The notes beneath the pieces were generated by a model, which did no database searches, had not been told where the DNA came from, and saw only the letters and a program-made list of their open reading frames with translations. Shown here piece by piece: positions 46,301-61,200 of a stretch of DNA of 64,000 nucleotides (positions are counted from its first letter, which is position 1; every line of letters starts with the position of its first letter). The stretch is from contig CM019236.1 of the NCBI GenBank assembly GCA_009741485.1, positions 67,357,402-67,421,401 on the forward strand, read 5' to 3'. This DNA comes from Malurus cyaneus samueli (taxonomy: Eukaryota > Chordata > Aves > Passeriformes > Maluridae). Made by a program: the position numbers and the translations under genes.

Positions 46301-49300
46301 GAAGGTGCTTCTGTTGGGGATAAGAAATTTAAATTATGGAATTAGAGTCATATCAATGAACAACTATCATGTCTTGGAGATAAAGGGCATAAAAATACTC
46401 TAGCAGTATGATATTACATTCCTGTATTGGAAGACACTGACAGATTCTTTTTATTTCACCTTACTGTGCTTATATGTTCCAAAGCGAGAAAAAAATACCC
46501 ATCTGTTGTGAAGAGTTGCTGGAACAATGAAGGGAAGGGGAGTTTTCTTTGTTAATATTCAACTGCTATATATGGAAAAAAGTGCCTGTTTTAAAACCAC
46601 TTCGCATTAAAATCACCTTTTCTGGCCATGGGAATGGACACAAGGAATGATCTTTACTTAAAGCGATCAAAATAGATTGGGACAACATGAAAAGGGTCAA
46701 GCTTTCTAGATAGAACAACTCCTTCTTCAGGTCATATTTTCATTGATCCAGTCATTCCAAATAACATTGGTCATTTTAATTAGCTTGTTAAACATTTCCT
46801 TGAGAACTGTACGAATTACATTATTTCCCTGGTGCATAAAACCATTAAAGCTTCTCAGATATTGTTCTTCAGATGTTGAATGATCCCAGATACGATGAGA
46901 AATTTTAATAAACTAAGTTTTTTTTAAAAATCCTAGCCACGGACCAACCATATTCATATTACATATTCCATACTACGATAAGAATATTAGATAACAAAGT
47001 CTGCAATGATTTATCTTTTCATCTGACCATATGACTGTAACAATAGGTTGGTAATAAGCTATTGATGTCCAGGGAGCTCCTTTTGATTACCAATTCTTTC
47101 AAGACTGATGCCTGAACATTTCCTTCCACTCCAGGTAATGGTGTAAATGGTGTGGGGTTTAGGTCTAAATTCAAAACTCTCTGAAATCAGCTGAAAGATC
47201 TATCCTGTCCCACAGGCTAGACTGGGTCCAAAATGGGTTTCAGTCTCTTGGGCAGCTAAGATCTGTCACCTTCCTGATGCTTCTGTACTTACTCTAAATA
47301 AATTGTATTTCTCTATAAAAAGATGGCATGGAAACAGAGAACAAAAAAAAACCAAACAACCTTTCTTAAATAAACACAACTTTTAGTATCTGCCAAAGAG
47401 ATGTTGTCAGATTGGTAAGATATCATGGGTATTTTATTTGCCGGATATTTCAGCATTCAGAATTTTGAGCACTATTATGGGATAACTGCAGAGTTATATC
47501 ACCAAGTATTTTGAACTAATGCTTTTCTTTTTAGAAGACTATCCCTGAATTTAAAAAAACAAGGGGCAGACATACTTTTGTCTTCCAGCCTTATACTAGC
47601 CCGGTCTCAAAGTCTACCCATAGAAATAGGAATTGAACTTTTGGCCATTTTAAGTGATGTGCCCCAGGCCCCAGCGCTCACTTTGCTGCTCCCTGAAGGG
47701 CACGTTCTGACGCCTGGACATTCGCCTGCAGCCGTTGCCGGTCCTCCTCCATGTGTTTCAGGAGACTCTTCTGGTGTTCCAGAAGTCGGTCCCTTCTCCT
47801 CAGCTCCTCTGTATCCTGGGAGGTGCTCTGCCAGCAGACAGACAGTAGACTTACTCATCAGCCCAAGTAAACTTCACTATATGCATTGGCTACTGACCAA
47901 AGTGGAACACAAATTGTGAAGTAGATGTGGACCACTGCAGACTAAGGTTTTATGAATTTCCTAGCCAAAGCATTACTGACCCAGAACCCTGCAGTTTTTA
48001 GTATATTTGCTATGTACAAGTGTGGTTAAGAAAATAAGATTATTGTAGGCAAAAAAGGGAAAAATCGTTAGTGAAGACTTTTTCTTAAATTTTTTAAAGC
48101 AAAACATCTAAAGCTCCAAAATAAACAAAAAGGTCTATGAGGTGTTTTCCTGAGCCAGTCTAAAATTCCAGCAGAATGAGCATATGTGTGAATTTACTCC
48201 TGTTATTTTATTTACACATAGAGAGCACTATTTGGCTTATCAAACAAAAGATAAAATTCTGGTGACTATTTCAGAAAATAACGCTTACTCCACTCAAAAA
48301 CAGATACAACTAGCGTGGCTTATACTCTGTCCTTCTTCTTCAGGGTGCATTCGTGTTCTACTTAACCACTGGAGACTTTCGCGTTTCTTGCAAAAGCAAT
48401 CTTGCTTCATGCTCACGCTGTAAAGCATTGTGTAATTCCTCATGTACATTTTCTTGGCTGGTCATTCTCTGGAGAGAGAAATAGGTTTTGTCTGATTCTG
48501 TAACAATATGCACTGGTTTCCCTACATGACTTTCTAATTTCCACTTGCAAACATACCAAATTCTAAGGAAAAAACATGCTGAGGATGAATATTGAGGACT
48601 TTTAACATGAAGAGAGATCACTGAACAATAAAATGGCAGGCCAGTTTATTATTGTATGGTTTGTAAAAAACATTCATGCAAAGCCTTGGCATTCATTATT
48701 GTATTCAAATTAGCACCCTAGGATTCAAAACATCCAAATATTTAGAAGACAAAATTGCGATCATGTTTAGGCATATTAAGTGGATATCTTATTAATCTCT
48801 TAAACATCCCCCTGGATTCTTTCTCCCCTCCAAAAACTGTTTCAGAAAGAAGAAATAATTCTTCAAGGGAAAATTCATCATCTGGCACTTTAAAAAATAA
48901 CAGTCTAAATACCATGACAATCTTCATCTAACTATCCCAAACTGTAAGTGAGAACAAACCTGTTAAGAACAAACTTGAAGACTGAAAATTAGATATACTT
49001 GTTCTTCTTTAGTTAAAAAATCATTAACAATCAGAGAACGATGGGGTGGGCATCATCTAGCAAATGCTCTGTGTTTGGAAGTGAGCTTGTGACGGAATCA
49101 AGTGAAGAGTCTACATAAGCTTCAGGTTTTGGGAACCCAACAAGTGTTCAGTAAAACCAACAAGCAAGTGGAAATTTGGTGTATTGTGGTGCGAGGATGT
49201 AGGAGAGCCTTATTCCACTGCCAAAACCTACCCCTTCAGGAAAACAGACCGCACTAAAATATTGTATTTTTTTAATTATAGCTTAATATTATACATTCAG

Positions 49301-52225
49301 CCAATATCCATTACAGAGTTAAATTGCTTGTATATTTAATAACTTCAATGAACTGTCTCATGAAAATTCTCATTGAAGTAGGCCTCATTTCAGATGACTT
49401 TACTCTGTCAAAGTGAAATCTTTTAGGATACTTAAATCACATCAATATTTCCAACAAGTGGAAGAACCTGGATTACTGAAGACCAAATTGTTTTTTATAC
49501 AGAACACCTCCTATAAATCAAAAGAAAACTCCAGTGGAAAAGATGTATTTCTAAATAAATCTGACTTCTACTTTAGTGAAATTTACAAGGCAAGTTTTCT
49601 GGAAAATTCTACCAATAGTAAATCAATTTCATGCTTGTTTTTCAAAAGAACTCAAATTTAAAAAATTGTGCAAAAAAGGAGAATCTCTTTTAAGCAAAAG
49701 AGTCTCTAAATCAAATATACTTACATGCTGAAGTACATGTAATTCCTCTTGCAGTCTGTGCGCTTTTTCAGCATCTTTTTTCATCTCATTGAATGTCCAC
49801 TTGAATTCTGAAAGCTGCAGGTTCAGTGTGCGGCACTCTCCCTCTGCTGTATGAAGCCTTCTTGAAAGTTCAAATACTCGTTGCTGCAAGATTGCTATGA
49901 TTCTCTGTCAGCAAACAGAATCAAATTGATGTGCTATAAAACTTTTTATTTTAGCAATTAAATAAAACATATTTAATACTCAAGAAAATTTAGACAAAAC
50001 AATAATTTATTCCTCCATCTCTAAAAGACATACACAAGGGCAAAAGTTTGAACCTTTTTCACCTACCAAGGTGTATACAAGGAAGTTCCATTTTCACCTA
50101 AAATCTACAATAAAATATTATGAAAGGGTTTATCCTTTCATTTTGATTAAAAGAAAGAAGGTTATCTTTACTGAAAGAAAGGATGGTAAACATGAGAAAA
50201 TAGAAAATAGTAATGACAAAGAACCTTAACTCTTACATCAAGACAAAAGCAAATTTGTTCTTATAAGCTAACATAATTCTGATAGAAGTTGAAAAAAATC
50301 TTTGCTTGGATACAGTAAATCTCTTCCAAAAATTCTTTGTCAATAAGAGAAAAGATCTCTTCACACCCTAATGTGTGACAAATCAACTTCTGAGTGTCCA
50401 TATAGATGTGCTTTGCTGTCATGGATTCATAACTAGCATAAAGAAAAAAAAAGGTGCTATCAAGAAAGCTTCACTGTTACTGGGAATCTTCTGTTTCCAT
50501 GAAGGAGGACTGTAAATCTGCCTACCGTGCTGGGTTGTCTGTCATATGATCCTGCTTCCAGGGCCTGAGTAGTCACTCTTAGGAGCCCACAAGCCAGCCT
50601 TTGTACCAGGGAGTCCCTCTCCAGGAAAACAATGCACCTGCATTGGTTCACTTGAACTGTCTCCATCATTGTGGTCAGACTGTCCATCAGTCTTGCAAAG
50701 GAGTTCCTGGCTGCACTGACAAGTGAGTGCCCAGAAAGCCAGGAGTTTGGATCTTTAAGAAAACAATGACAAAAAGGAACATCAAGCAGGTTATTAGTTC
50801 CAGTTTCTTGTAACATGCAATTCTTTTTCATGATACAGGGTGGAAACTATAAATATTCTAAATATCAGACCTGAAATACAATACAAACTTTGCTTTGTTG
50901 CTATGCGAAGTCAAGTTACTGTAAACAGCATGATCAAAGAAGAAAACACCTGAAACTGAATCAAAATACTCTTGATTCAATGGCAACTTCTGCATCAATT
51001 TAATGTTTTGCCTTCTGGGATATACATCACCTCATCTCTGTGCCACTGCTTCATATTAATTAATGAATTCATATAAATTTTAGCCCCTCTTATATCCTTT
51101 CTTCTGTGACAGAAATGTTGAGAAATTAAAACTACAAGTTAACAAAGAACCAGGGATGGCAGCAATGCTGATGAAGCAAGGGAACCTATATCAGTTCTTG
51201 CTGCAAATGAACTCCAGAAGCACTCCACAGCCATCTGCTTCCATGGCTCTAGATACCAAAAAGATAAAATATCCTATCACCCATTAAAAAAAAAATTAAT
51301 CTGTTCCAATAGTACAAAGACATGGTCTTTCAGAGATTGTGGAAGAGGGTTATTATTTCCCTCAGCCATAAACTTACTCCTTCAGGGAAACAGCTCCACT
51401 AAAATTTGTATTGACTAGCTCAGGATATAACCCCTAGTCAGAGATGTATGACATTCTGCAGTATCACTTTAGAGATAAGACACAGAATAGTTTGGAAAAA
51501 ATCCTAAAAATGGAAATGATGTAACCACCCTGATTTATTTTTTAAATATATTTTTGCTGCAATAATATACTGTTAAAATTACCTGGTCTGTTAAGAACCT
51601 CCTGCAGTTCAGAGATGGATTCAATTACTGCAGTATAGAGGTTAGAGCTAGTCAGCCAGTCAAGTGCTTCAATGCAGTCAACTCCTTCCTCTTCAAAGCC
51701 TGTGAAAGAGAATTTTTCTAGATCAGTCTTCTAGATTGCAATACACTTTTTATACCATTTATCCTTGTAGGAGAAAGCATAAACTGATGTGGCAACAGAA
51801 AGGGACAAGGAGACATAATCTCTTAAAAAAATTTAGAAACCCGATGCTAATATTACCTAATCAGAAAATCAATTTTCAGTTTTATAGAAAATAAATAGTA
51901 AATTAGAAAAAATAATACCTTTAAAAAAAAAAAAAAAAAAAGTTTTGATAGTTTAATTCAATTAAGGGTATGCATTTGCAAGAAATACTTACCACAGAGA
52001 GATGCTAGTAGACCTAGTTCTGAATCCATAACACAATATTCAAGATATCAGAGTTAGTGTGCATTCACTTTACTTGCAATGCTTAACAGACTAGGCGTTT
52101 CCTCTTAGAGTGAAATGTATTTACCAAAAACCATTAAAAAACCGAAAATCCATAAATAAATTTGTCAAAATATCATTCAACATGTCTATACCCAGAATAT
52201 AATAATAATATAATAATAATAAAAT

Positions 52226-52270
<45 letters not shown>

Positions 52271-55200
52271 TAATAACAATAATAACAATAATAATATCAC
52301 TCTTTGTTATTCACTAACCATGTAATTTGACATCATATTTTGAAAACAATTCACTTACGTGACACATTACGCCTGCCCCGGGATTCTCCTACACAAACTT
52401 GAATTCCAATGCTTGCTCTTGAGCTGCTTGTCCAGACGAAAAGGGAACAAGAATACCGGGCCAGAAGCCTGAACCTGTTAGCTGCCAAGACTGCAACCAC
52501 AGATCTCCGGAATGTATAAACCAGCTCTCTGGTTCTCCTCTGCCTCAGCCTTGTTTCATCTTGACTGTTTTCTGGGTTGGTGGGGAGAGTCTGAAGGATG
52601 CTCCTGAGTTTCGGTTCACTAAACATGGAGTTACCTGTCCCCAGAGAGGTTTCTTTGGGAAGACATGGCACACAATCGGCTGTAGAGAGGAAACAGGGCC
52701 CCTGCAGCAGTGCTGCAGTGCTGCAGCAGAGATGACGGCTCCTTCTGAGTGTTGTAACATATTCTCAAAGATCATATTTTCGTTGTCAGTTTCTCACAGC
52801 TTTTTTCAAGGTCTTGTAGTTTTTGCCTGTTTCTCTGTGCTGATCCTTCACAATCCTGTTAAAGAAATTAAAAAAACAAAAACAAACCAAACAAAAATGG
52901 GAGAAATATTAACTTGATTACTTTTACCTAGACGAAAGCTAAAGGAAATTTGTTGGTTTTCCCATTTAAATAATGCATTAAAGGAGCAAAAGTTGTTAGT
53001 AATTACAATGAAGAAAGTTGCTTTTCTAGTAAACAGTTACAGCATCAGATACATAAACCAAATCAATAATATGAGAAAAACTTGCATGATCATCAACTGT
53101 AAATGGATTCCTGATTTCTGACAACAATCCACCAATACTGTGATATCCCACAGAAAGTCCAACAGCACCTGTCTGCCACATGTGAGTTTGCTGGGGGCTG
53201 ATTAACGAATGAGCACTTACAATCCCCGATTTTCAAAAAAAAGATTTTTCTGCTACATTAGAAAGACAGTATTATAAATGCAAAGAAAAAAGAAGGAGAT
53301 GTGGAATTGGTAACAAGACAGATTAAATATATTTTTTGCGATGCAAAGGACTCGTGCAGTCCCGGAAAATTACATTTCAAATACAGCATTATTCAGATGA
53401 AGTTACTCGAGTAAGTACGAGAGTAGGACGAAGGCACATCTGTTCACACTCGTGAATGCAAACAGTTTTGAAGAGTGTGACGGTAAAGACAGTGAATGGC
53501 GGGAGTGGGATAACAATGAATATTTTGGATTGCAAATAACTCGTCTGACAAGCAATGGTGACAGTTTTAATTTCTGAACCACTTCTTGCTGTAATATCGT
53601 TAAACAGAGTTGTGAAAGCTGAAATCTATCATTGTTCTTAGGTCACAACATTTATAACTAAATTTATCTCCAGGTGGAACACACATCACTAACTGAGCAA
53701 GCTTGGAGAGATCGTGAGCTGAAAAATAGCTGCGCTATAATAATCATAATATTAAATAAAGCAAATCGATCTCAACTGTAAAAACATCTCAGATAAATAA
53801 TAAATAAATTACAGCAGTAGACCAAATTCTCTTCATAATGCTTTAGCAAAGTCATTTATTTCTTATTATAGGTTATGTTGATATTAACACAGTGGTGGGT
53901 TGGCTAGATTTTTTTTCAACTTTAAAAATATACTAAAATTCCCAAATGATCTTTAACTATTAAGGCACTTAAACAACTGAAATAACTCATGAAATATTTA
54001 CACAAAAAAAATAGTTAGAAGTTCACAGCACCACACCTGTGCTCTTGCTTGAGCTTCTGCAAGGAGATTTGCATACTGCTGTTCAAGAAACTTCTTTTCT
54101 TTATGCCAGCAGTGTTCCTGTGTTTTCAACTGTTCAGACATTTTCTCAAAGGCTTCCTCCTGGTTCTGCTGAAGATCCCTCATAGTATCAGTCTTGTGCT
54201 TGCAAAATGTTCAAGGTGAGCTATCTGTGTGACAAGCATTTAAAAAAAATTATTACCTCATTATAGTTAACACAGGACTTTTCAGCACAAAATCTAAATT
54301 GTAATTTCTTAAAAGTTTTCATTCAAACTAAGGTAAAGCCTTCATGACGATAATATTGTATCTTACAAAAACTGAAATATATATTGAAATACAGTATGTA
54401 TTGTTTCATTGTAGCATCCTTATACTACTTTGCAGATATCTGTCACCTTTATACAAAACATGAACCAGACACTTCAATTTTTATTTAAACTAAGCATTAA
54501 TTTTAGTTAAATTATAATACAAGTATACCATCCTTTAGAAGTTTGTGATGATTGCAAACAATTATCAAAAAATGGCCTTTTGGGGTTTCTTCGTTTGTTT
54601 GCTGCAGGCTTTTGTTTTTTTTATGAAAAACCAAGACATTCCAGATTATTATTAGCAATTAAACATATCAAGAAATTCTAACACACGGAATTATTTTCTT
54701 AGGAGTAGTGTATAAATTTGTAATGTGTTTTCAAAAAGCATGAAGGAACTCATCTTTCTGGTTTAACACAGTCACCTCCACTGCAAACTAAATGGAAGAA
54801 TGAATCAAGCCAACAGCAATCTCTCAATGCACACACCTGGCATTCACTTGTGTTCCTTGAAAGTACAGCAACATACTTCCAGACAGATCACACAGAACTG
54901 CAGGAGAAAGAGTTTGTAGGACATGGTCTAAAGTTTCAGAAAATCAGCTAAGTACATGAGAAGAGCTCTTGAGACTGCATAATCAATCTCAATAACAACA
55001 CTTAATTAAAAAGCAAGAAACCATAAGACACAAGCCCCACAAACACTACCAACAAAATTCAGCCCCTTCCTTTTCATTCCCTTCTCTTCTACTTCAAATG
55101 AATAAGACCAGAACACAAAATGAAATCCCAAAGATGGCATACTCTTTCTCTAGCCAGCTACTTCTGAAAAAGAGCTTTCCTTCTAAGACCATAAAATTTG

Positions 55201-58200
55201 GAAGAAAGCCACACAGCCACTGCATTTAAAACCACTCAGAAAAGACAACCTCCTAAGGATCCAAATTGATATGTTGTATAATAAAGTTTCCTGTTTGTTT
55301 CTGATACAAATGTCATAATCCAAAAATTTACAATAAACAAAAAAAATCTTCCACACTCCATTCTTTCAACATACATCTGAATCAAAACATATAAACTTAA
55401 AGATGTTCCTGAGTAAATGTATTTATTTCTGAATACAGCTACAAATACAGACTCTTATGACTTAAAGACTTACATCTGTGAATTTCTCACAGTGAGATAA
55501 TTCTATTCTTAATTAATCTCTGTGTATGATGGATAATGCTATCGAGTCTGCACAAAGTGAGCTTGAGCGACTTCAGCACACCCAGACAATACAAATGCGC
55601 ACAAAACAGCATCAAACAGAGCATGGACAGGCCATCATTAAGGTATGATTTGTTAACTCAATTCATGTTTAGAGAGAAATAGACCTTTTTATGAACTGCA
55701 ACATGGACAAACGTCACTGAACTCAACAGAGGCAGGTGGCGCCTGGGGGTACTCACCTTCTCATTAGCCTTGTGGAAGCTCACAATCAAGGCTTCAACAT
55801 TCTCATGCAAAAGTGCACAAAACTCTGTCCAGGGCAACCCCTCCAGGGCACCTTCTGGCTGTTTGACAAGCACACGGCCATCTGCCATGCGCTGGATAAC
55901 GAGGAGATGGTAGCCTCCGAAAAAAAAAAAAGAAAACGAAGAAAAATTAGCTGTCAGTGAGCAATGTTTAAAGCGGAAAAGATGTGTCAGTTTATTGGCT
56001 CTGCAGTTGAAAAAAGTCCAGAAAGTGCATGTCAGAGTTTCACATAATTAATTTCTAATAATTGCAGTCGTGATACTGAATGAATTTACAGCAGAGTAAG
56101 GAAACAGATTTTACAAAATTTGTCTGATTAGACACGGTATGTAAATAAAATACGTAAATAAATCCCAGCCCTGCAGGGGTCACAACCAAGACCTGACAGA
56201 GATAAAAATATCCATCCTCTTAATGGATGCAATTCATTCATCCATATTAATACTTTCAGGTGCATTCAAATTGTGCCCACTTCCAACACCTTCACAGCGC
56301 ACCGATAAATTGTCCAGTTGGCTTGGCAGCATGATACACTCTATTTTTTAAAAAAGTTTTATGGATTAATATGATGAAAATAGTGCCAAACAGTGTCTAA
56401 AGCTCCTCACAGTCAAATTCACAAGCAATGCCTCATTATTTACAGCTTCTAATATGTTATAAGAAATAATATTCATATAATCATAAGAAGTTTTTTTAAT
56501 AACAGTTATTATTTATTAGGTTGAAAATAAATTTACAGCAATTAGTGCACAGTAAAACATTCAAACCTCATACTTAGAATATACAAGTAGCTTAGTAACT
56601 TTAATAAAATAACAGAAAGCTGTATCTCAATGCCATGAGAACAAGAGATGTTAAACTCTGCGCATGAGAAATCAATAAATATCAGATTGGATGGAAAGAA
56701 CATATTCAGGGTCTACAAGTTCACATATATAATATAAAAAGTAATGTATAGTCAGGGAACAGAAGGAAAATGAAGGAAAGAACACACTGACATTTTCACA
56801 GAATTTTACATGGGTTATAGTGAGAACTACACAGGATATTAAAGTTATGGCACTTATATTTCTGCTGCAGTCTTCCATTTTCTCATTTTGGGAAGCAAAA
56901 TCAAAGCTGTCTAATGGAGTAAACAGCACCCCATAGAGGCACTCCTCCTTTCCAAATGAATACAAAAACCATTGGGAAAAAAACAAAGCCATTTAAGGCA
57001 ATAAATACTTAATCTCATAAGGGTACAGCTAATAACACTTTTCCAAAATTGACTATTTTTATTACCTGTTCAGAACAGTCCTGTGATTTGAAATCATTTG
57101 AGTAAAACAATTAAAACAAGCAGCTCCATAATATGACCATAACAATCCTTTTTAAACTTTCACTAATTAAAACTATTTGAAACCACATTAAATATATGTT
57201 CCATTACCAAACTTGATTTAAAGAGAATTTTCGCTGAATTTTGCTGTAAAATATACATTTTACTAAGAATACAATATACAAAAGAAAAGTCTTATAACAG
57301 CAACAGCTGCAACACTTAAGTTCCTAGAGAAATTTACCTTCAGCTTGTAATACATTTTGTATTAAAATAGCAATTATATGCTGTAGTTAGCAGCATTTTT
57401 ATCTCTTTGTATTCTTTTGTCCAACTGAAATTACTTTTTCAGGCTAACTACAGCAAAGTTTTTAATACGTTATGCTTGGTGAAAAAAAAATTTTGTTCTC
57501 CAGAAGGAAGAAAAGACTAGCTTTCATTTTTCTTCAATTTATTAATTACAAATCTACCTGGGCAGTGGATAACAGTAAGACAAGTGGGGATAACTCCATC
57601 AATGAAAAAAGACACCAAAATTTGAAACCACCTGAAGAAGTTTCTGTGCTTGTCAGCAGGAAACAAGACCATACTTACCTTCTATATACTCAAGATTAGG
57701 AGAGAGAAAGAGAAGGGACAAGTCCACACCAAAAAGGTTTTCATTTCCTAAGGCAAATACAGCAGGGCTACCACCCAATGAAAGCACAGATTTTCCAGTA
57801 TATGCTAAGATCTTTTGTTTGGTTCCCTGCTGCTATGCAAAAAAGATGCATAATCATTACAAGTTAGTTGGTAAGACAGTAGAAAGATAAAGTTCATGTA
57901 AGAGGAAAAATATTTCAGAAAATAATCCAGTAAAATACATCCAATGTGCCAAATCCACAGCAAAACAAGAAAACAAGTAAACCAACTACCAAAAAAAACC
58001 CTCTGTTTTGCCACCTCCAAAAAGACCAATTTTCAAGCAATTTTTTACAGTCAAGCTCACACTAAAACCAGAAGGTTGTATGAAATAAAAATTAATATTT
58101 CTTCAAGGGTGGTTAATAAAACTTGCCAAAAAAGTTTGGGTAGAAAGACAGAACATTCTTCACAATAGATGATATTCCATATCTACAAAATGCTGTCTTG

Positions 58201-61200
58201 ATTAGGAATAGAAGTGCAACTTACCCACATTTTAAAAATAACTGTCTCCTGCAAGCAACTCTTCAGCAAAATACAAACCATATACTTAAAAAAAACATTT
58301 TCAAATCATCTCTCTAAGGTATTTAGCTACATTTTTTAAATTTTAAATTAAAGAAAGTACCAAACAAACAGTAAGAGAGTGGCAATGCTCTTCACACTCA
58401 GCCACTAAGAATTGACACATGTATGTTTAAAAACCCTTAAACAATATGTGCCATAGATTCCTTTCCTTACCACTGGGCCTTCTTGAAGTGCTTGGCTGAA
58501 GCAGGTTTGGACAATCTGCTTGGTTCCCAGTGGAGGCTCTCCAATTGCCTCTCCTCTGGTCCCTTGTCCCCCTTGTGCATTGAGGCAAAATCTGTCTCTG
58601 TAAACTGGAAAGTTTCCACAACAAGACGTTTTAATCAAAAATTACATTTATCAAGTGCACTTACATGCTTTTAAATGATAATCCAATCAACTATGGCAGA
58701 TAACACACTGGCCTTCTGAAGTTCCTGCCTTGTTTTATTAAATGAAGAAAAACACATATTCCCTCTAAGAAAGACATTTTCAAAATGTTGGGTTACTCAG
58801 TTACCAAGCCTTTTCATGGAGAATAGAGATTGATTATTTGGATTAAGTGCTTCTAAAGATAAACCAACCACAGCAATATTAATTAGCATTTTAAATTTAA
58901 CACTATAGTTCATTCAATAATACCATAAAATTTGTCTGATTAGACACGGTATGTAAATAAAATACGTAAATAAATCCCAGCCCTGCAGGGGTCACAACCA
59001 AGACCTGACAGAGATAAAAATATCCATCCTCTTAATGGATGCAATTCATTCATCCATATTAATACTTTCAGGTGCATTCAAATTGTGCCCACTTCCAACA
59101 CCTTCACAGCGCACCGATAAATTGTCCAGTTGGCTTGGCAGCATGATACACTCTATTTTTTAAAAAATTTTGGTTTGTATGGATTATATATGATGAAATA
59201 GCTGGCCAAAACAGGTCTAAAGCTCCGTCACAGTCAAATTTCACAAGCCATGCCTCATTCATTTACACTGCTTCTAATTAGTGGTATAAGAAATGAATTA
59301 TTCATTATAATCATTAAGAATGTTTTTTTTTAATAATATGGTTTATTATTTATTAGGTTGAAAATAAATTTTAGCAGCAATAGTGCACAGTAAACATTCA
59401 AACCTTCATACTTTTAGAATATACAAGTAGCTTAGAAGCTTTAATTAAAATAACAGAAAGCTGTATCTCAAATGCCATGAGAACAAGGTATGTTAAACTC
59501 TGCGCAGTGAGAAATCAATGTAATATTATCAGATTGGATTGGAAAGAACATATTCAGGGTGTCTACAAGTCACATAAAATAGAAAAAAGTAATGTATAGG
59601 TCAGGGAAGCAGGAAGGGAAAATGAAGGGAAGAGAACACACTGACATTTTCACAGAATTTTATCATGGGTATAGTGAAGAACTACAGCAGGATATTAAAA
59701 GTTATTGGCACTTATTTTCTGCTGCAGTCTTCCATTTTCTCATTTTGGGAAGCAAAATCAAAGCTGTCTAATGGAGTAAACAGCACCCCATAGAGGCACT
59801 CCTCCTTTCCAAATGAATACAAAAACCATTGGGAAAAAAACAAAGCCATTTAAGGCAATAAATACTTAATCTCATAAGGGTACAGCTAATAACACTTTTC
59901 CAAAATTGACTATTTTTATTACCTGTTCAGAACAGTCCTGTGATTTGAAATCATTTGAGTAAAACAATTAAAACAAGCAGCTCCATGAATATGACAGTGA
60001 GACAATCCTTTTGTTTTTAACTTTTCACTAATATACACTATTTTTGAATACCACTATTAAATATTGTTATCCATTACCAAAACTTATTAGTAAAGAGAAT
60101 TCTGCCTGAATTTTTGCTGGTAAAATATACATTTTACTAAGGAATACAATATACAAAAGAAAAGCTCTTATAACAGCAACACTAGCAAGCACTTAAGTCC
60201 TTAGTAGAACATTTACCTTCAGCTTGTAATTACATTTTTATTAAAATAGCAATTATTACTGTCTAGTTAGGGCAGTATTTTGATCTCTTTGTATTTCTTT
60301 TTGCCAACTAGAAATTACTTCAGGGCTAACTAGGCCAGCAAATGTCTTTTAATACGTTAATGCTTGTGTGAAAAAAAAGTTTTTGTTCTCCCAGAAGGAA
60401 GAAAGAGGACTATGACTTTATTTTTCTTCAATTTATTAATTACAAATCTACCTGGGCAGTGGATAACAGTAAGACAAAGTGTGGGATAACTCCATCAACT
60501 GAACAAAAGACACCCAAAAATTTGAAGACCCTCTGAAGAAAGTTTCTGTGGCTGTCAGCAGGGAACAGACCATACTTACCTTCTATACTCAGAGATTAGA
60601 GAGAGAAAGAGGAGAAAGGGACAAGCCAGCACCAAAAAGGTTTTCATTTCTAAGAGCAGAAATACAGCAAGGGCTACCACCCAATGAAAGCACAGATTTT
60701 CCAGATATGCTAAGATCTTTTGTTTGGTCCCTGCTGCTATGCAAAAAGATGGCAAAATCATTACAAGTGTAGTTGGGTAAAGACAGTAGAAAGATTAAAG
60801 TGGTCATGTAAGAGGAAAAATATTTCAGAAAATAATCCAGTAAAATACATCCAATGTGCCAAATCCACAGCAAAACAAGAAAACAAGTAAACCAACTACC
60901 AAAAAAAACCCTCTGTTTTGCCACCTCCAAAAAGACCAATTTTCAAGCAATTTTTTACAGTCAAATGCTCACACTAAAACCAGAAGGTTGTATGAAATAA
61001 AAATTAATATTTCTTCAAGGGTGGTTAATAAAACTTGCCAAAAAAGTTTGGGTAGAAAGACAGAACATTCTTCACAATAGATGATATTCCATATCTACAA
61101 AATGCTGTCTTGATTAGGAATAGAAGTGCAACTTACCCACATTTTAAAAATAACTGTCTCCTGCAAGCAACTCTTCAGCAAAATACAAACAATATACTTA

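Larger units (their letters stand above)
56115..58713. repeat. Tandem duplication inside CCDC171, left copy
   Basis: Direct repeat of 58927-61627 separated by a 213-bp spacer. It starts at aaaatttgtctgattagacac and ends just after agataacacactgg. Identical blocks (for example 56860-57150 versus 59700-59990) alternate with indel-rich blocks. It contains the candidate exons at 57679-57829 and 58471-58604. Confidence 0.85.

Noticed and set aside
57472..57699. Plus-strand frame with acceptor-like cctgggcag (DNSKTSGDNSINEK)
   Set aside because: It overlaps the donor side of the minus-strand candidate exon, the duplicate is frame-broken, and there is no partner exon.
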